From Orientia tsutsugamushi (lineage in GTDB: Bacteria > Pseudomonadota > Alphaproteobacteria > Rickettsiales > Rickettsiaceae): 64,000 bases of DNA. The translations under genes and the position numbers were made by a program. Below are positions 26,145 through 37,659 of this stretch, piece by piece. Each line of letters starts with the position of its first letter. The first letter of the stretch is position 1. The notes under the pieces are model-generated. The model was given only the letters and a program-made list of their open reading frames with translations, searched no databases and was not told where the DNA came from. The stretch covers positions 496,001-560,000 of the forward strand of contig NZ_LS398548.1 in NCBI RefSeq assembly GCF_900327275.1, given 5' to 3'.

Positions 26145-28361
26145 ATGATTCAACATAATTTCAGTGAATTTAATACTCGCAATTTGAACATAATGAATCA
26201 GCAAAATACATTATTCTTAAAGTTTATTGTTAGTATTATACTATTCTGCTCTGTAATTAGTTATAGTATAGCTGAATGTATAGATGCTGATGATTTTGGA
26301 TTTCCTACAATTGTTATATCATCAAGATATGATGCTAAGCAGCTTACTGGACAAAAAGATAACCAAGTTGCACCTTGGGTCGATAGTAAACTTTTAGTTA
26401 ATGGGAAGCCATTGGTTGTTATGGTTAAACATTGGAATTATCATGAATATGATAATGATATCAGTCATCTCTCAGCTTGGTCAGCATGGTATGGAACTAA
26501 TAAAAATAAACATACCCTTGCTAGCATTACAAAAAGATTTCCAGAATGTAGGTTTAGCAATAATAAAACTTTTTCTGATTCATATGATGATAATGATGAT
26601 GTACCAGTTATTAATCCTCCATGTTTATTCAAACATGGTATTGGCCTTTATGCTTTGATTGCAAAGCCTGGCGTTGATCCAAACGCTAATGTTCATTCTC
26701 AATCTTATGGCATTCCAAAAAAAACTACTAATTTTCATGTAGGCCAAAACTACCTTAGCTCTCTTAATTCTACTGAGTTAGACTCAGGTTTTTTGGATAC
26801 TACACCTGATGGAAATATAGTCAAAACTGGAGGATATTTTCACAAATATCAAGATCAGGAAGCTGAACAGTATGTTGGAGGAAGATTGTATTTCAAAATC
26901 CTAGATAGATTTTACGATGACAATAATGGACAATATAAGATCATTATTAAGTCTGGTGTTGGAGATGAAAAAGATTCACCAGAAACATTTCTTATAAATA
27001 TAGTTAAAGAAATGCTATTTGGTAACAAAAAAAATCAAAATAAAAATGGAGTAATTCAAAACCTCTTTATAAACATTCTCAAAAATCCAAGCTATAAGAT
27101 AGTTGTTAATCTTACTTTGATATTATTCATTGCATTTAGTGGGCTAGCTTTCTTAATAGGTAATATTAATATGACTGCTCATGAGTTAGTACTTAGAACA
27201 GTAAAAATTTTGGTAATATCTGTTTTGCTGAATTCTGATACAGCTTGGAAATTTTTCTATGATTATCTATTCTTTATTTTTGTAGATGGCCCTCAATTTA
27301 TTATTAAGACTATCAATGAAGCAACAGCGATAGGACCAGGATCATCAAGCATATTAGGGCTAATGATTGCTCCTCATACTTTAAAAAAGTTATTTTCAAT
27401 ACTATTTGTAGATTGGGGCGGGTTTATTTACATTATTTGTTACTTAATATTATTATACTATATCTTCATAATTAGCTTTAAGGCAACAGTACTATATCTT
27501 AATGCTTTAATTTTGGTTGGTATAGGAATAATTGTAGGTCCTGTTTTCCTATGTTTTGTTTTATTTCAGTTTACTAAACCAATTTTTGAAAATTGGATTA
27601 AGCAACTAACTATATATGCTCTTCAGCCAGTGATATTATTTGCTGGCATTGCGTTTGTCGGAATGTTTATCAGACATGAAATATATGCTTCTCTTGGTTT
27701 CAGAGTTTGTGAAGTGCCTTTTCCTCCAATTGCTAACACATTAATAAAAATTATTAGCGGTGATAGCTCTAAAAAACAATCGCTCTTAAATTTGTGGTTT
27801 CCAGCTCAGGTACTTAAGAAAACATTATTATTCAGTCAAAAATGCGCTAATATACCTGTGCCTGAGGATCATATTGTATATCGCGATCAAAAACAATGGC
27901 AATGCAGTGATGGAATATCTGGTAATAGCAAGCAATTAATTACTTCAAAAGATCCATCAAATGAAAAGCACTGTTCTGCATATGAATGTAAAGCGAACCG
28001 TTACGTAGAACTGCCGTTTTTAGATCCTAATATCAATAAAGATAGATCTAGAATAAGAAACTTTTTTGCTGGTAACTTTGTGCAGTGGGATAGCTTATTA
28101 TTACTTGCAGCCTGTGTATTTTTACTTAGCATGTTTAATGATAATGCAATAGCTCTTGCAAATTATATTAGCAGCGGAGGAGATAGATCATCAGCTAGCG
28201 AAAAATCAACTACAGCAATAGTATCAACAGTGACTCCGCCATCACCAACAACATTCATACCAGCTGCATTTAGTAAAATTGGCCAACAACGTACCAAAAA
28301 TAGTAACTCACATTCTAATTCTAATAGTAGATCTGGAATTAATACAGGCACTAAAAAATAA
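26145..28361 (+). CDS. VirB6-like type IV secretion membrane protein
   Basis: The 738-residue protein has a signal-like segment (about 23-43), a long extracytoplasmic domain with cysteines (44-320), then a cluster of five or six hydrophobic segments (about 320-520) including KPIFENWIKQLTIYALQPVILFAG, the TrbL/VirB6 hallmark, and a last hydrophobic stretch near 645. Rickettsiales carry several large VirB6 paralogues of their chromosomal vir-type T4SS, and this fits one of them. It stands alone here, not beside other virB genes. The start is uncertain: ATG 26145 or ATG 26193, the latter placing the signal segment near the N-terminus. Confidence 0.75.
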   Translation: MIQHNFSEFNTRNLNIMNQQNTLFLKFIVSIILFCSVISYSIAECIDADDFGFPTIVISSRYDAKQLTGQKDNQVAPWVDSKLLVNGKPLVVMVKHWNYHEYDNDISHLSAWSAWYGTNKNKHTLASITKRFPECRFSNNKTFSDSYDDNDDVPVINPPCLFKHGIGLYALIAKPGVDPNANVHSQSYGIPKKTTNFHVGQNYLSSLNSTELDSGFLDTTPDGNIVKTGGYFHKYQDQEAEQYVGGRLYFKILDRFYDDNNGQYKIIIKSGVGDEKDSPETFLINIVKEMLFGNKKNQNKNGVIQNLFINILKNPSYKIVVNLTLILFIAFSGLAFLIGNINMTAHELVLRTVKILVISVLLNSDTAWKFFYDYLFFIFVDGPQFIIKTINEATAIGPGSSSILGLMIAPHTLKKLFSILFVDWGGFIYIICYLILLYYIFIISFKATVLYLNALILVGIGIIVGPVFLCFVLFQFTKPIFENWIKQLTIYALQPVILFAGIAFVGMFIRHEIYASLGFRVCEVPFPPIANTLIKIISGDSSKKQSLLNLWFPAQVLKKTLLFSQKCANIPVPEDHIVYRDQKQWQCSDGISGNSKQLITSKDPSNEKHCSAYECKANRYVELPFLDPNINKDRSRIRNFFAGNFVQWDSLLLLAACVFLLSMFNDNAIALANYISSGGDRSSASEKSTTAIVSTVTPPSPTTFIPAAFSKIGQQRTKNSNSHSNSNSRSGINTGTKK

Positions 28362-28552
28362 TTTTGTTATTTTAACCAAAGTGCGATCTAATTAGTAGAT
28401 CAAAGGTGAGGTAAAGAAATGAAAAGATAATTTAAACTTAAAAAAAGTGAAACAGAAATTTGCTTATGTTTAAAAACATAAGCAAGCAATGCAGAGAGGA
28501 TATTTAGTGTGAAAATATATAAAACAGACCTATGGCAAGTATGATCAATATA

Positions 28553-28805
28553 GAATAATGTATTATAACAGTATACTATTTAATAGATAATTTTTGGAAG
28601 ATATATCAAGAGCTGGAAAGAAAGAGATTAATACCAAGTAATAATCCAAGAAACAGAGATAGAAACTTATCCCTAGCTGAGTTATTATCAATAGTGATAT
28701 ATTTTTATTTATCTTTATGCAAGGATTTTAAAAATTATTATCTATATTACGTGCGTTATAAGTATAAATGATACTTTTGGTTTACGTAGAATAATACAAC
28801 TGTTA
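28553..28805 (+). mobile_element. IS982-family fragment (5-prime part)
   Basis: The bases closely match 33,262-33,520 of the complete IS982-type element, covering the first third of its transposase, but with a frame-breaking stop. It ends where the Toprim remnant begins. Confidence 0.85.
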
Positions 28806-28809
28806 CAAA

Positions 28810-29118
28810 AAATTCAAAAAGAGAAATTACAGGAGTACAGGCTGTATATCTAAATTCAGAAACAGGATATAAGGCAGATATTTCAATTAACAGAAGGTCA
28901 TTAGGTAAAATCAGTGGATTGTTCATAACAATCGCAAAACGAAATGCAGATGCCACTAGACGTTGAAACAGCATTGAGCTTACAGCAAGCAGGCATTAAA
29001 GGCAATATCATTGCTAGTGCAGGAATTACGAATTTAAAAAATCATTCACTATTTCAAGGTAAAAAAATCATCATTGCAGCAGATAATGATAGAAAAAAAA
29101 TCTCCAACTAATAATACT
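28810..29118 (+). pseudogene. Toprim-domain gene remnant
   Basis: Translated in pieces it gives EITGVQAVYLNSETG, RRSLGKISGLFITIAK and, after a frame change, the segment around LQQAGIKGNIIASAGI and IIIAADNDR. This is a copy of the gene at the left edge of the window, including part of the domain that lies outside the window there. Stops and frameshifts make it a pseudogene. It is bounded by IS982 and IS5 fragments. Confidence 0.85.
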
Positions 29119-29796
29119 AGACTTCTTTCGAAACTGAACAATTATGTAGAATGATGTTATAAATATGTGATTTGAAGTAATAATGAAATTCGATCAGATT
29201 AAAGAGTTAGAGGATGAAAAATTTCGTCGATTAACAAGAAATAAGGAATGGAATATTTTCAAAGATGGTAGATATTTTGAGGAAAGCTGATGGTCTTAAG
29301 AAATCAAAAGGTGGACGTAAAAATAAGCTTAATTTGGAGGAACAGTTGCTGATGGTCTTAGAATACCTTAGAGAATACCGTACTTATTTCCATATAGGTC
29401 AGAACTATGGAATTAGTGAAAGTTCAGCATATAAAGCTGTAAAATGGGTAGAAGACACCCTAGTTAAACACCCAAACTTTGCTCTTCCAGGCAGTAAAGC
29501 TTTAATGAAGAGTGATATGAATTATGAAGTAGTCTTGATTGATGCTACTGAGAGTCCTATAGAAAGACCTAAAAAAAACAAAAATTCTATTATTCAGGAA
29601 AGAAGAAAAGGCATACACTAAAAACTCAAATAGTGGTAGACAAGAAAACCCACCAAGTAATATGTACAGATTTTTCTAACAGTAAAAAACATGACTTTAG
29701 ATTATTTAAGGAATCCAAAATTCTTATCAATCCTAAGGTTAAAGTGATTACTGATACAGGATATCAAGGTATACAAAAAATTCACAATAATATGGA
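29119..29796 (+). mobile_element. IS5-type element, truncated: orfA intact, orfB cut
   Basis: The left end CTAGACTTCTTTCGAAAC is present. The first reading frame (29,265-29,621) encodes a helix-turn-helix transposase half, MVDILRKADGLKKSKGGRKN through ATESPIERPKKNK. A second frame, reached by a -1 shift near 29,605, encodes the DDE half up to GYQGIQKIHNN, where the copy stops and MITE sequence begins. The family resembles IS5 elements with a two-frame transposase. The upstream codons (MKFDQIKELEDEKFRRLT) are out of frame here, so the copy is inactive. Confidence 0.85.
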
Positions 29797-29904
29797 TATT
29801 AATTAAAACTATATTTAATATCTCACATAATCATAATTATACATTATCTCTTGTATACCTTTTTATTATACCTTTCATGCTTTTTCTTATCCTAAACTGA
29901 CGTT
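29797..29904. mobile_element. Half MITE (right end only)
   Basis: This matches the right-hand half of the MITEs at 25,685 and 58,482 and ends with the IS982-type terminus TTATCCTAAACTGACGTT. It is fused directly to the cut IS5 copy. Confidence 0.8.
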
Positions 29905-29982
29905 TATCAGGATTAGGCAGATAGTTAAAAGTACGAATCTTATGAAATAGTTTTATTATAATTTTAACTTAAGCTGATAACT

Positions 29983-32856
29983 CTACTTATTAAAGTATTC
30001 TCTTAAATATACTCCTGTAATACTTTGATCATTAAAAGATACTTGCTGTGGAGTACCAAAGGCAACTATTTCTCCTCCTTGATCACCACCTCCTACACCA
30101 ACATCTACTATATAATCGGCACTTTTAATAACATCCATGTTATGCTCAATAACTAATACAGTATTACCATTATCAACTAACCTATGCAGTATTTGTAATA
30201 GCTTATTAACATCTTCAAAATGTAATCCTGTAGTTGGCTCATCTAAAATATATAATGTTTTTCCAGTGGAACGTTTTGACAATTCTTTTGCAAGTTTTAT
30301 ACGTTGAGCTTCTCCTCCTGAAAGTGTTGTAGCTGACTGCCCAATTTTAATATATCCTAAACCTACTTCGTTTAATGTTTTTAATTTATCACGAATGTGA
30401 GGAGCTTTATCAAAAAACGTTATAGCATTATCAACTGTCATATTTAGTACGTCAGATATAGACTTTCCATTGTATTTAACTTCTAAAGTTTCTTTATTAT
30501 AACGGTTTCCATCACACACATCGCAGTTTATAAAGATATCTGGTAAAAAGTGCATTTCTATTCTAGTTAACCCACATCCTTCGCAAGCTTCACAACGGCC
30601 ACCATTAACATTAAATGAAAATCTGCTACGTTTGTACCCTCGGGCTTTAGCTTCATGCAGCTCACTAAACCAATCACGAATATAGTTAAATACTTCAGAG
30701 TAAGTAGCAGGATTAGATCTTGGAGTCCTGCCAATAGGAGATTGATCAATATTGATTACTTTATCTATATTATCTAAGCCTATAATATCAGTATACTTTC
30801 CAACAAATGTTTTAGTATTAGGTTCAAGTTTTTTTAAAATTGCTTTATATAGAGTATGAATAATGAGTGTTGATTTTCCGCTACCAGAAACTCCAGTTAC
30901 TGCTGTCAAGGTACCAAGCGGTATTTTTACATCAACATTTTTTAGATTATGAGATCTAGCTCCCTTAAGCTCAATAAATCTATTATTGTCACCTGTTCTT
31001 ACGTTACTTCGAATAGAAACAAATTTTTTACCGCTTAAATATTGGCCAGTAATACTGTCAGGAACATTGATAATATCATTTACTCCACCTTGAGCAACTA
31101 TTTTTCCGCCTTCTGTACCAGCTCCAGGTCCGACATCTATAATATGATCAGCTTCTAGTATTGTTTCTTTATCATGTTCAACAACAATAAGACTATTTCC
31201 TAAACTTTGTAAATTTCTTAGAGTAGAAAGTAACTTCTTATTATCCCTTTGATGCAACCCTATAGATGGTTCATCTAAAATATACATTATTCCACTCAAA
31301 CCTGACCCTATTTGTGATGCTAATCTAATACGTTGACTTTCTCCACCAGACAGAGTAGTAGATGATCTATCAATTGTTAAATACTCTAAACCTACATTCT
31401 TTAAAAAAGATATCCTATCCTTAATTTCTTTTATAACCAGCTTCGCAATAATTTTATGTGTTTCTGTTAAACTATGCTCAAGGTTAGTAAACCAATCATA
31501 AGCTTCAGATACTCTCATCTTTGCAACTTCGCTAATATTTAGATTAGCAATTTTAACACACAATGATTCTTGAGTAAGTCTGTCTCCACCGCATGCTCTA
31601 CAATCTCCTTCAACCTGATAACGTAACAACTCATCTTTTATCCACTGAGTAGCAGCTTGACAATATTTTTCCTCTAGGCTAGGAATTATTCCACCAAATG
31701 GCTGAATAACCACCTTAGACTTAGCTTCACTATTATAAGTAAACTTTATTTCTTCATCTCCTGATCCATAAAATAAAACATTTTTAACTTTATCACTTAA
31801 ACTTTCAATAGGATCATCAAGACTAAAGTTATAATGCTGGGCTAAAGCATTAAAAGTATCTTTAATAAAAGAAGAATCATTATTAGCCCATGGCAAAATT
31901 GCGCCTTGAGCAATTGATAGTGAGGTATCAGGAACAATTAGTGCAGTGGAAAAAAACATCTCCTTGCCCAATCCTTTGCATGTATTACAAGCACCAAATG
32001 GACTATTAAATGAGAACATACGAGGCTCAATTTTTGGCAACTGAAATCCTGAAACTGGACATGAGTACTTTTCTGATAAAACTATAACATCTTGGTTCTG
32101 AAAAGTGAACTGAACATTATTGTTCTGCATAGAAGTGGAAGTAACTTTTTTAGCATAAATTATTCCATCTGATAACTGCAATGCTGATTCTAAACTAGAG
32201 GTTATTTTGCTACGTAACGTGTTATCAATAACTAACTGATCAACGATAACTGAAATATTATGCTTTTCGTACTTGTTTAGTATTGGCAAATTATCTATTT
32301 CATATTCATGGTTATCAATTATTATCTTTGAAAAACCATGTTTTTTAAATCTAGATATCTCTTTATTGAATTTATCTTTATGAACTTGAGTAATTGGGAC
32401 AAGAATATCAATTTTAGTTCCATGAGGCAAAGCACATATAATATCTACCATCTCGGAAATAGTTTGTCCTTGAATTGGAGAATTAGTAGCTGGTGAATAT
32501 GGTATCCCTATTCTAGCAAATAGTAAGCGTAAATAGTCATATATTTCAGTCATGGTCCCGACTGTAGATCTAGGATTACGAGAAATTGTTTTTTGATCTA
32601 TAGCAATAGCTGGAGAAAGACCAGAAATAGATTCAACATCTGATTTGTTTTGCAAAGAAAAGAACTGCATATTACGCACTGGCCAACCTGCTAAATAACT
32701 TCTTATAGACTCAGCATATATAGTGTCATATGCTAAAGATGATTTTCCAGAACCACTTAATCCAGTAATAACTACTAATTTATGTTTAGGGATATCTATA
32801 TCAATATTTTTTAGGTTATGCTCTCTTGCGCCCCGTATTTTAATACAATCAGCCAT
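29983..32856 (-). CDS. uvrA: UvrA, excinuclease ABC subunit A
   Basis: UvrA is the damage-sensing ATPase of nucleotide excision repair and loads UvrB. Two ABC modules are visible: Walker [11 protein letters not shown] near the N-terminus and [10 protein letters not shown] in the second half, with signatures LSGGESQRI and LSGGEAQRI. The C-terminal zinc module has all four cysteines (CEACEGCG ... CDVCDG). The first zinc site reads CPVSGF...CNTC, with serine replacing one cysteine, as I recall for alphaproteobacteria. I chose the ATG at 32856 because the family starts just before [15 protein letters not shown]; an earlier ATG at 32892 would add 12 residues. Confidence 0.96.
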   Translation of the reverse strand: MADCIKIRGAREHNLKNIDIDIPKHKLVVITGLSGSGKSSLAYDTIYAESIRSYLAGWPVRNMQFFSLQNKSDVESISGLSPAIAIDQKTISRNPRSTVGTMTEIYDYLRLLFARIGIPYSPATNSPIQGQTISEMVDIICALPHGTKIDILVPITQVHKDKFNKEISRFKKHGFSKIIIDNHEYEIDNLPILNKYEKHNISVIVDQLVIDNTLRSKITSSLESALQLSDGIIYAKKVTSTSMQNNNVQFTFQNQDVIVLSEKYSCPVSGFQLPKIEPRMFSFNSPFGACNTCKGLGKEMFFSTALIVPDTSLSIAQGAILPWANNDSSFIKDTFNALAQHYNFSLDDPIESLSDKVKNVLFYGSGDEEIKFTYNSEAKSKVVIQPFGGIIPSLEEKYCQAATQWIKDELLRYQVEGDCRACGGDRLTQESLCVKIANLNISEVAKMRVSEAYDWFTNLEHSLTETHKIIAKLVIKEIKDRISFLKNVGLEYLTIDRSSTTLSGGESQRIRLASQIGSGLSGIMYILDEPSIGLHQRDNKKLLSTLRNLQSLGNSLIVVEHDKETILEADHIIDVGPGAGTEGGKIVAQGGVNDIINVPDSITGQYLSGKKFVSIRSNVRTGDNNRFIELKGARSHNLKNVDVKIPLGTLTAVTGVSGSGKSTLIIHTLYKAILKKLEPNTKTFVGKYTDIIGLDNIDKVINIDQSPIGRTPRSNPATYSEVFNYIRDWFSELHEAKARGYKRSRFSFNVNGGRCEACEGCGLTRIEMHFLPDIFINCDVCDGNRYNKETLEVKYNGKSISDVLNMTVDNAITFFDKAPHIRDKLKTLNEVGLGYIKIGQSATTLSGGEAQRIKLAKELSKRSTGKTLYILDEPTTGLHFEDVNKLLQILHRLVDNGNTVLVIEHNMDVIKSADYIVDVGVGGGDQGGEIVAFGTPQQVSFNDQSITGVYLREYFNK

Positions 32857-32924
32857 GCATATTTTTAATGTTTCGCAATAACTCAGTAGCAAATAACATA
32901 TATTATTTAACTATAGTCGCAATC

Positions 32925-32960
32925 ATAATTATAATTGACTAAATAGTCAATTATAATTAT
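32925..32960. promoter_or_regulatory. 17-bp perfect palindrome upstream of uvrA
   Basis: Bases 32925-32941 are the exact reverse complement of 32944-32960, with a 2-base loop. It is about 70 bases upstream of the uvrA start and wholly AT-rich except for GAC/GTC next to the centre. It may be a protein-binding site, a terminator for lost upstream DNA, or a remnant of a mobile element. Confidence 0.45.
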
Positions 32961-33147
32961 ATGGTAACAAAAAATAGCTTTTAAAAGCTAGGTTAAGTAT
33001 AATACCATGTTTAAACTATAATATGATAGCCTTAATTTGGAAAGGCAGTTAAGTTACACAGCTTATGTTATTATTAACTTTAAACAAGTAATGCTGAATT
33101 GGAGATAAGTCTGAAGAATAAGTTGGTAGATATAATAGATTACATTA

Positions 33148-34141
33148 AACGCCAGATTAGGATAAGTGGAAATATGAAATGTAGAGAATAAAAGGTATAC
33201 AAAGAGAGAATGTTGAGTTATAAAAAAAATTTAAATAAACAAGGAATAACCCAACATGAAAAAATGTATTATAACAGTATACTATTTAATAGATAATTTT
33301 TGCAAGATATATCAAGACTGGGAAAGAAAGAGATTAATACCAAGTAGTAATCAAAGGAACAGAGATGGAAAGTTGTCCTTAGCTGAGTTATTAACAATAA
33401 CGATATATTTTTATTTATCTCCATGCAAGGATTTTAAAAATTATTATCTATATTACTTGCGTTATAAGTATAAAGAATACTTTTGTTTACCAAGCTATAG
33501 TACGATAATACAACTATTACCTAGAATGTTGCTACCATTAGCCGTATTAATGCATTATCTGAAAGGAGAAGAGACTGGTATATATTACATCGATTCTACA
33601 AAGTTAGCAATTTGTCATAACAAACGTATTTCCAGCAATAGAGTTTTTAACAGATTTTCTAAAATTGGTAAGAGTAGCTATGGCTGGTTCTTAGGTTTTA
33701 AGCTGCATCTCATAATTAATAATAAAGGTGAAATAATGTCAGTTAAAATTACTAAAGGCAATAAAAGCGATCTATCTGTAGCTTCAGTTATTTCTAAAGG
33801 CTTATCTGGTAAATTGTTTGGTGATAAAGCTTACATATCTAAAGAGTTATTTCATCAACTCTTCTCCAATGGTCTACGTTTATTTACTAATCTTCGTAAA
33901 GATATGAAAACATATTTATTGGACATAGATGATAAGCTTTTATTAAATAAACGTTCCTTAATTGAGTCTGTCTTTAATGTACTAAAAAAACACATGCATT
34001 TAGAGCATACTCGACATCGCTCTCATATTAACTTCTTTGTTCATATAATTTGCTTCTCTTGCTAGTTATTCCATCTCCAAACTTAATCCCTATCTTATCT
34101 CTTCTTCTTTCTCTTCTAATCACTTATCCTAAATTAGCGTT
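33148..34141 (+). mobile_element. Nearly complete IS982-family element
   Basis: The 994-bp element is bounded by inverted repeats AACGCCAGATTAGGATAAGTG (33,148-33,168, 21 bases; match 18 of 21 to 34,121-34,141). One transposase gene fills it. The right end lies in the left part of an IS5 copy, so it inserted into that element. I found no clear target duplication. Confidence 0.9.
33256..34065 (+). CDS. IS982-family transposase, C-terminus frameshifted
   Basis: The 269-residue product has the IS982 pattern: LTITIYFYLSPCKDFKNYY, YYIDSTKLAICHN with the first acidic residue, GWFLGFKLHLIIN, KGNKSDL, LFGDKAYISKEL, and NKRSLIESVFNVLKKHMHLEHTRHRS with the last glutamate. All three DDE residues are present. 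The final residues read FFVHIICFSC, whereas the fragment at 61,380 reads FFVHIIASLASYS; one extra T near 34,050 shifts the frame and removes about 20 residues. It may retain partial activity, or be inactive. Confidence 0.9.
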   Translation: MKKCIITVYYLIDNFCKIYQDWERKRLIPSSNQRNRDGKLSLAELLTITIYFYLSPCKDFKNYYLYYLRYKYKEYFCLPSYSTIIQLLPRMLLPLAVLMHYLKGEETGIYYIDSTKLAICHNKRISSNRVFNRFSKIGKSSYGWFLGFKLHLIINNKGEIMSVKITKGNKSDLSVASVISKGLSGKLFGDKAYISKELFHQLFSNGLRLFTNLRKDMKTYLLDIDDKLLLNKRSLIESVFNVLKKHMHLEHTRHRSHINFFVHIICFSC

Positions 34142-34335
34142 ATAAATATGTGATTTGAAGTAATAATGAAATTCGATCAGATTAAAGAGTTAGAGGATGA
34201 AAAATTTCGTCGATTAACAAGAGTAAGGAAGGGAACATTCTCAAAGATGGTATAGATTATTTTGAGGAAAGCTGATGGTCTTAAGAAATCAAAATGTGTG
34301 CGTAAAAATAAGCTCAATTTGGATGAACAGTTTGG
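34142..34335 (+). mobile_element. IS5-type left fragment
   Basis: This matches the left part of the IS5-type copies (ATGAAATTCGATCAGATTAA, then a degraded MVDILRK start) and lacks its terminal repeat because the IS982 element inserted there. It ends abruptly at the relaxase remnant. Confidence 0.8.
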
Positions 34336-35153
34336 ATCTGGTATATCTTTTACGGCTTTTTCAACACAATGCTTAGAAAAATAGCTTTGTAATGTGTTTA
34401 TAGAATCTGTTATTACATCAGCATCCTTAATAATTTTTAAATTAGCCTCTTTACGTAACTCATTTTCATTTGCTACTTCATTAATTAAACTCTTAATTCT
34501 AGTAGGACTAATATGCTTTTGCGGCACTGTGCTTATATCGTCAACTCTATTTGATAAGCCTAATTTAGCGAAAAATGCATTAATTATTTCTTTTACTTTT
34601 TCATGAATCATTTCAACTTCTCGAATAATATACGGCTGACCTTTCACTGTTCTGAATTTATAGGCTCTAAGTCAATAGCTTTACCTCCCAATTCTTCACC
34701 ATTCTCTTTAAATCTTCTTGTAGTAACCAATATATGTGCATGCAAGTTTTTATCTCCTCTATGAGGCTTATGAATATCTATCTGCACTCCAAGACAATTT
34801 TTCACCTATTCCATTGCATCAACTATTTCATGTGTAATCTTTATTCTATCTTCTAAATTCAACTCCTTATCGTCTGGTAGTGCTATTACTATATCCTTTA
34901 GCAACTGGCTGGTTCTTAGTTTTTCGGTTTGTTCCACCTCATTCATTAATGTTTGAATATTCTTGAATTTTTGATTTACATAAGCAGGTATCAGCACTGT
35001 ATGATATACGTTATCTTTCTTATGAGAGAAGTTATACCTTATATTTGTCTGCTCATTTGTGACAATAGTTCTTGCATTATACGCTGCCTTACAACAACTA
35101 TTACCTCCTTTACTTCTACTTAAAAATTCAATTCTTGCAAACTGTATTGCCAT
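34336..35153 (-). pseudogene. traA: TraA, MobA/MobL-type relaxase, broken
   Basis: The N-terminus is intact from the ATG at 35153: MAIQFARIEFLSRSKGGNS followed by KAAYNARTI and SQLLKDIVIALPDDKELN, the start of Ti-type TraA relaxases (nickase that covalently holds the transferred strand). A stop at about 34,806 interrupts it just before the metal-binding HKPHRGDKNLHAHILVTTRR box, which is still readable. A further break lies near 34,660. The sequence continues to about residue 250 and ends at an IS5 fragment, so the helicase part is gone. Confidence 0.85.
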
Positions 35154-35295
35154 CTCAACACCAATTCTCACCTGAGTTTTAAGTTAGCATAGTTTTTTTG
35201 ATTTTGCTAGCACAAACTTCTTTTTTTTAACATTCAATCGGTTAATGAGTACTCATTTTTTAGCGGCAATCTTTATAGATTGCGTATTGCGTAGT
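35154..35295. other. Short spacer between relaxase remnant and intron wreck
   Basis: AT-rich spacer upstream of the traA remnant with no recognised gene or clear promoter. Confidence 0.3.
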
Positions 35296-35990
35296 GTGAC
35301 ATGAGGTCGCTCAAACAGAGACTACAGAGATATAGCAAGGTTGCATTTAAACCTTAGTTACCAGCTATTGCGGTGCGAGATTGGTAACGATCTTGTACTA
35401 AGCACGATAGAAAGCCTAACTAAAGTACTAATCTGGATGGGAAATAGGGGAAAAGTAAAGTTAAAATTGGTTAAACGAAAGTGAATCTTCATATGAAAAA
35501 TATCGTCAATGCAGAAGCAGATACTACAGATAAATTCTGTTATAGGAATAAAGCTAAAAAGCTTAGCTGTAAGAAGGAATACGCAGCTTTCTTTAAAAAT
35601 GCCAGCTCCTCCTATGTATAAAGAAGATAGCCAACTTAACGTATCTCTGTGAGTGAAACATGGTAAGCCTATTATTAGGCAACTGATAGTAGGTAAGAGA
35701 GGCCTTAGAAAGCAAATGATACTAAGTCGAAAGACTACAGGAATTAATAACTGAGTGTATAGGCATTTATATACTAATCAGAAATGATGCTAACTTAAGA
35801 CTTGTGATTTTTACCCTAAATAGGTAAACAAGACTATGAATTAATTAGAAAAGTGAATGCTAAACGCAAATGCAACAATTGAGACTAAAAAGATAATTTC
35901 AAGAAAATCTATTGCCGTTCAATAGATTGGAAAGCAATTATACAAAAGGTTAATAATCTTCGTAGACGTATTTATAGTCGTTTACAATGA
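35296..35990 (+). mobile_element. Group II intron 5-prime part
   Basis: Starting near a GTGTGACAT sequence, this stretch has the look of group II intron domain I. It has no open frame and is followed by codons resembling the start of an intron reverse transcriptase (RSIDWKAIIQKVNNLRRRIYS, with stops). It shares long similarity with the reverse complement of 37,660-38,210, which argues for a conserved RNA structure rather than a protein. Boundaries are approximate. Confidence 0.6.
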
Positions 35991-36880
35991 AGTTTACGCA
36001 TAGAAAAAAAGAGATAATAGCATCATAAGATTTAGCAAATTGAGTAATTTGATGTCTAATCCACCGCTTTATATTAGCCTAAAACTTTTCTATCGGATTT
36101 AAATCTGGAGAATAAGGTGGAAGAAAAATAACTTTATAACCAACAGATTCTATTAACTCTTTAGTTTTTTAGATTTATGAAACGCAGCATTGTCCATTAC
36201 TACAAACTGAGCAGGCTTTAACTCATTAATTAATACCTGCTGTACCCAAGTTTCAAATAATCTTGCATTATAGGCCCCATTAAATATCATAGGTACGATT
36301 GATTTATTATTAACATAACCAGCTATAATATTTGTACGCTCGTAAATATTTACCACGCTTTTTGCTGGTTATATGAGTTCCTTTTTTACTTCACAATCTA
36401 TCCTTGCATATAGATTTCAATACAACTTTCATCTATGTGTACCAAGTTTTCTTTGAGTATCGACTTATTACTTGTTGATATTTTTCTCTTACTTCTAGTT
36501 TTACTTCCATGTGGGTAAACGTTTTTTTATAACTATAGCTAAGTTTTATCATGTAATAACTCACTACCATTATTGAAATTCCAAAATGTTTTCCTACTTG
36601 TACCAGAGTTAGATTTGGATTTAGCAAAATGTATTTTTCAAATTCTATCTTATATATTTTTTCTTTTTTACAAGATAAGATCTTTCTTTATAATGACTTT
36701 CTGATTTATATCTTTACCAATTTCTTACTGTGTTTGCCGCTATATCAAATTTTACTGAGTCAGCATTACAATTTTTTCCTTAATTAACACATTTCATTAC
36801 TTTCTCTCGAAAGTCTTGGCTATATGATTTTAGATTTTCTTTTCAGAATGCTATGCTCAAGCTACATTCTAAATGACTAT
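35991..36880 (-). pseudogene. IS630-family transposase, decayed, inside the intron
   Basis: On the - strand the pieces are: an N-terminal helix-turn-helix (LNPNLTLVQVGKHFGISIM, 36,627 downward), SYKKTFTHMEVK, then YVNNKSIVPMIFNGAYNARLF and LKPAQFVVMDNAAFHKS, then PPYSPDLNPIEKF near 36,100. The aspartate-asparagine in VVMDNAAFHK and the glutamate in NPIE are IS630 catalytic positions. Several stops and frameshifts break it. It splits the group II intron reverse transcriptase. Confidence 0.8.
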
Positions 36881-36904
36881 AGCATATTTTTGAAGCAATA
36901 TTTA

Positions 36905-37625
36905 TCTTAATGAAGTAGAGAATGCTAGAAAGAGCAAAGATCGTGAGTAAGCTAAGAGATGGCTATAACCACATAGAGTATGTTAGATGTGCTGATGATT
37001 TGATCATACTAATTGACGGCTATAGAAAATAGCAGTGGTTAGAAAAAGAAATTAATATAGGTCTAAGACAAGAACTGTTGAAAATAAATGTTGAACTACA
37101 CGAAGAAAAGATAAAAACAGTTGATTTAAAGAATGGTAAAACATTTAGCTTTCTGGTTTTTAATTTTAGGATAGTGAAAACTAAGCAATGTAAAATTGGA
37201 ATTCAGAAAATGCCTAAAATAAGAGCCAAACTTTTCTGCTGAAATGACTATAAAAGAAATATTTCGCAAGTTTATATCACAACTAATTGATAGGAGTAAT
37301 ACGTCTTATCAATAAGATATTACGAGGCTTGATAAATTTACTTTAGTATTGGTAACTCTAGCAGTTATTTTGGATATGTAATGGAGTTAGTAGAGAGGAA
37401 AGTAAGATGTTGTTTAATGCAATTACGTAGATTGGAAAAGCTTCTGCTGGAAAAGGTGGAATAGAAGAGAATTATTATGAGAAAATTGGATTGTGTAATG
37501 ATTACTAAATTCGATATTATAGATCTTTGAAAGCAATAACTTTCGATATGCTATAGGCAATGATATGAAGTTATCAGGAAAGCGTAATACTGGAAATCCG
37601 TACATTGCGTTTGATGTTGCTGGTG
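36905..37625 (+). pseudogene. Group II intron reverse transcriptase/maturase remnant
   Basis: Reading in pieces gives the RT core YVRCADDLIILIDG (the usual YADD box changed to CADD), then KINVELHEEKIKTVDLKNGK and FSFLVFNFRIVK, and after 37,340 the maturase-like NSSSYFGYVMELVERKVRCCL. Stops and frame changes are frequent. Family members are about 420-600 residues and splice their own intron as well as copying it. Confidence 0.75.
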
Positions 37626-37659
37626 ATGGAAATGAGAATAACTAAACTACCTCATATTT

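Noticed and set aside
28756-28974. 72-codon - strand frame
   Set aside because: It is antisense to the Toprim and IS982 remnants.
34177-34335. Last 50 codons of the open frame that includes the traA remnant
   Set aside because: After KDIPDPN the frame runs into antisense IS5-type sequence, so these residues are not relaxase.
37423-37605. 60-codon - strand frame
   Set aside because: It is antisense to the maturase remnant of the group II intron.
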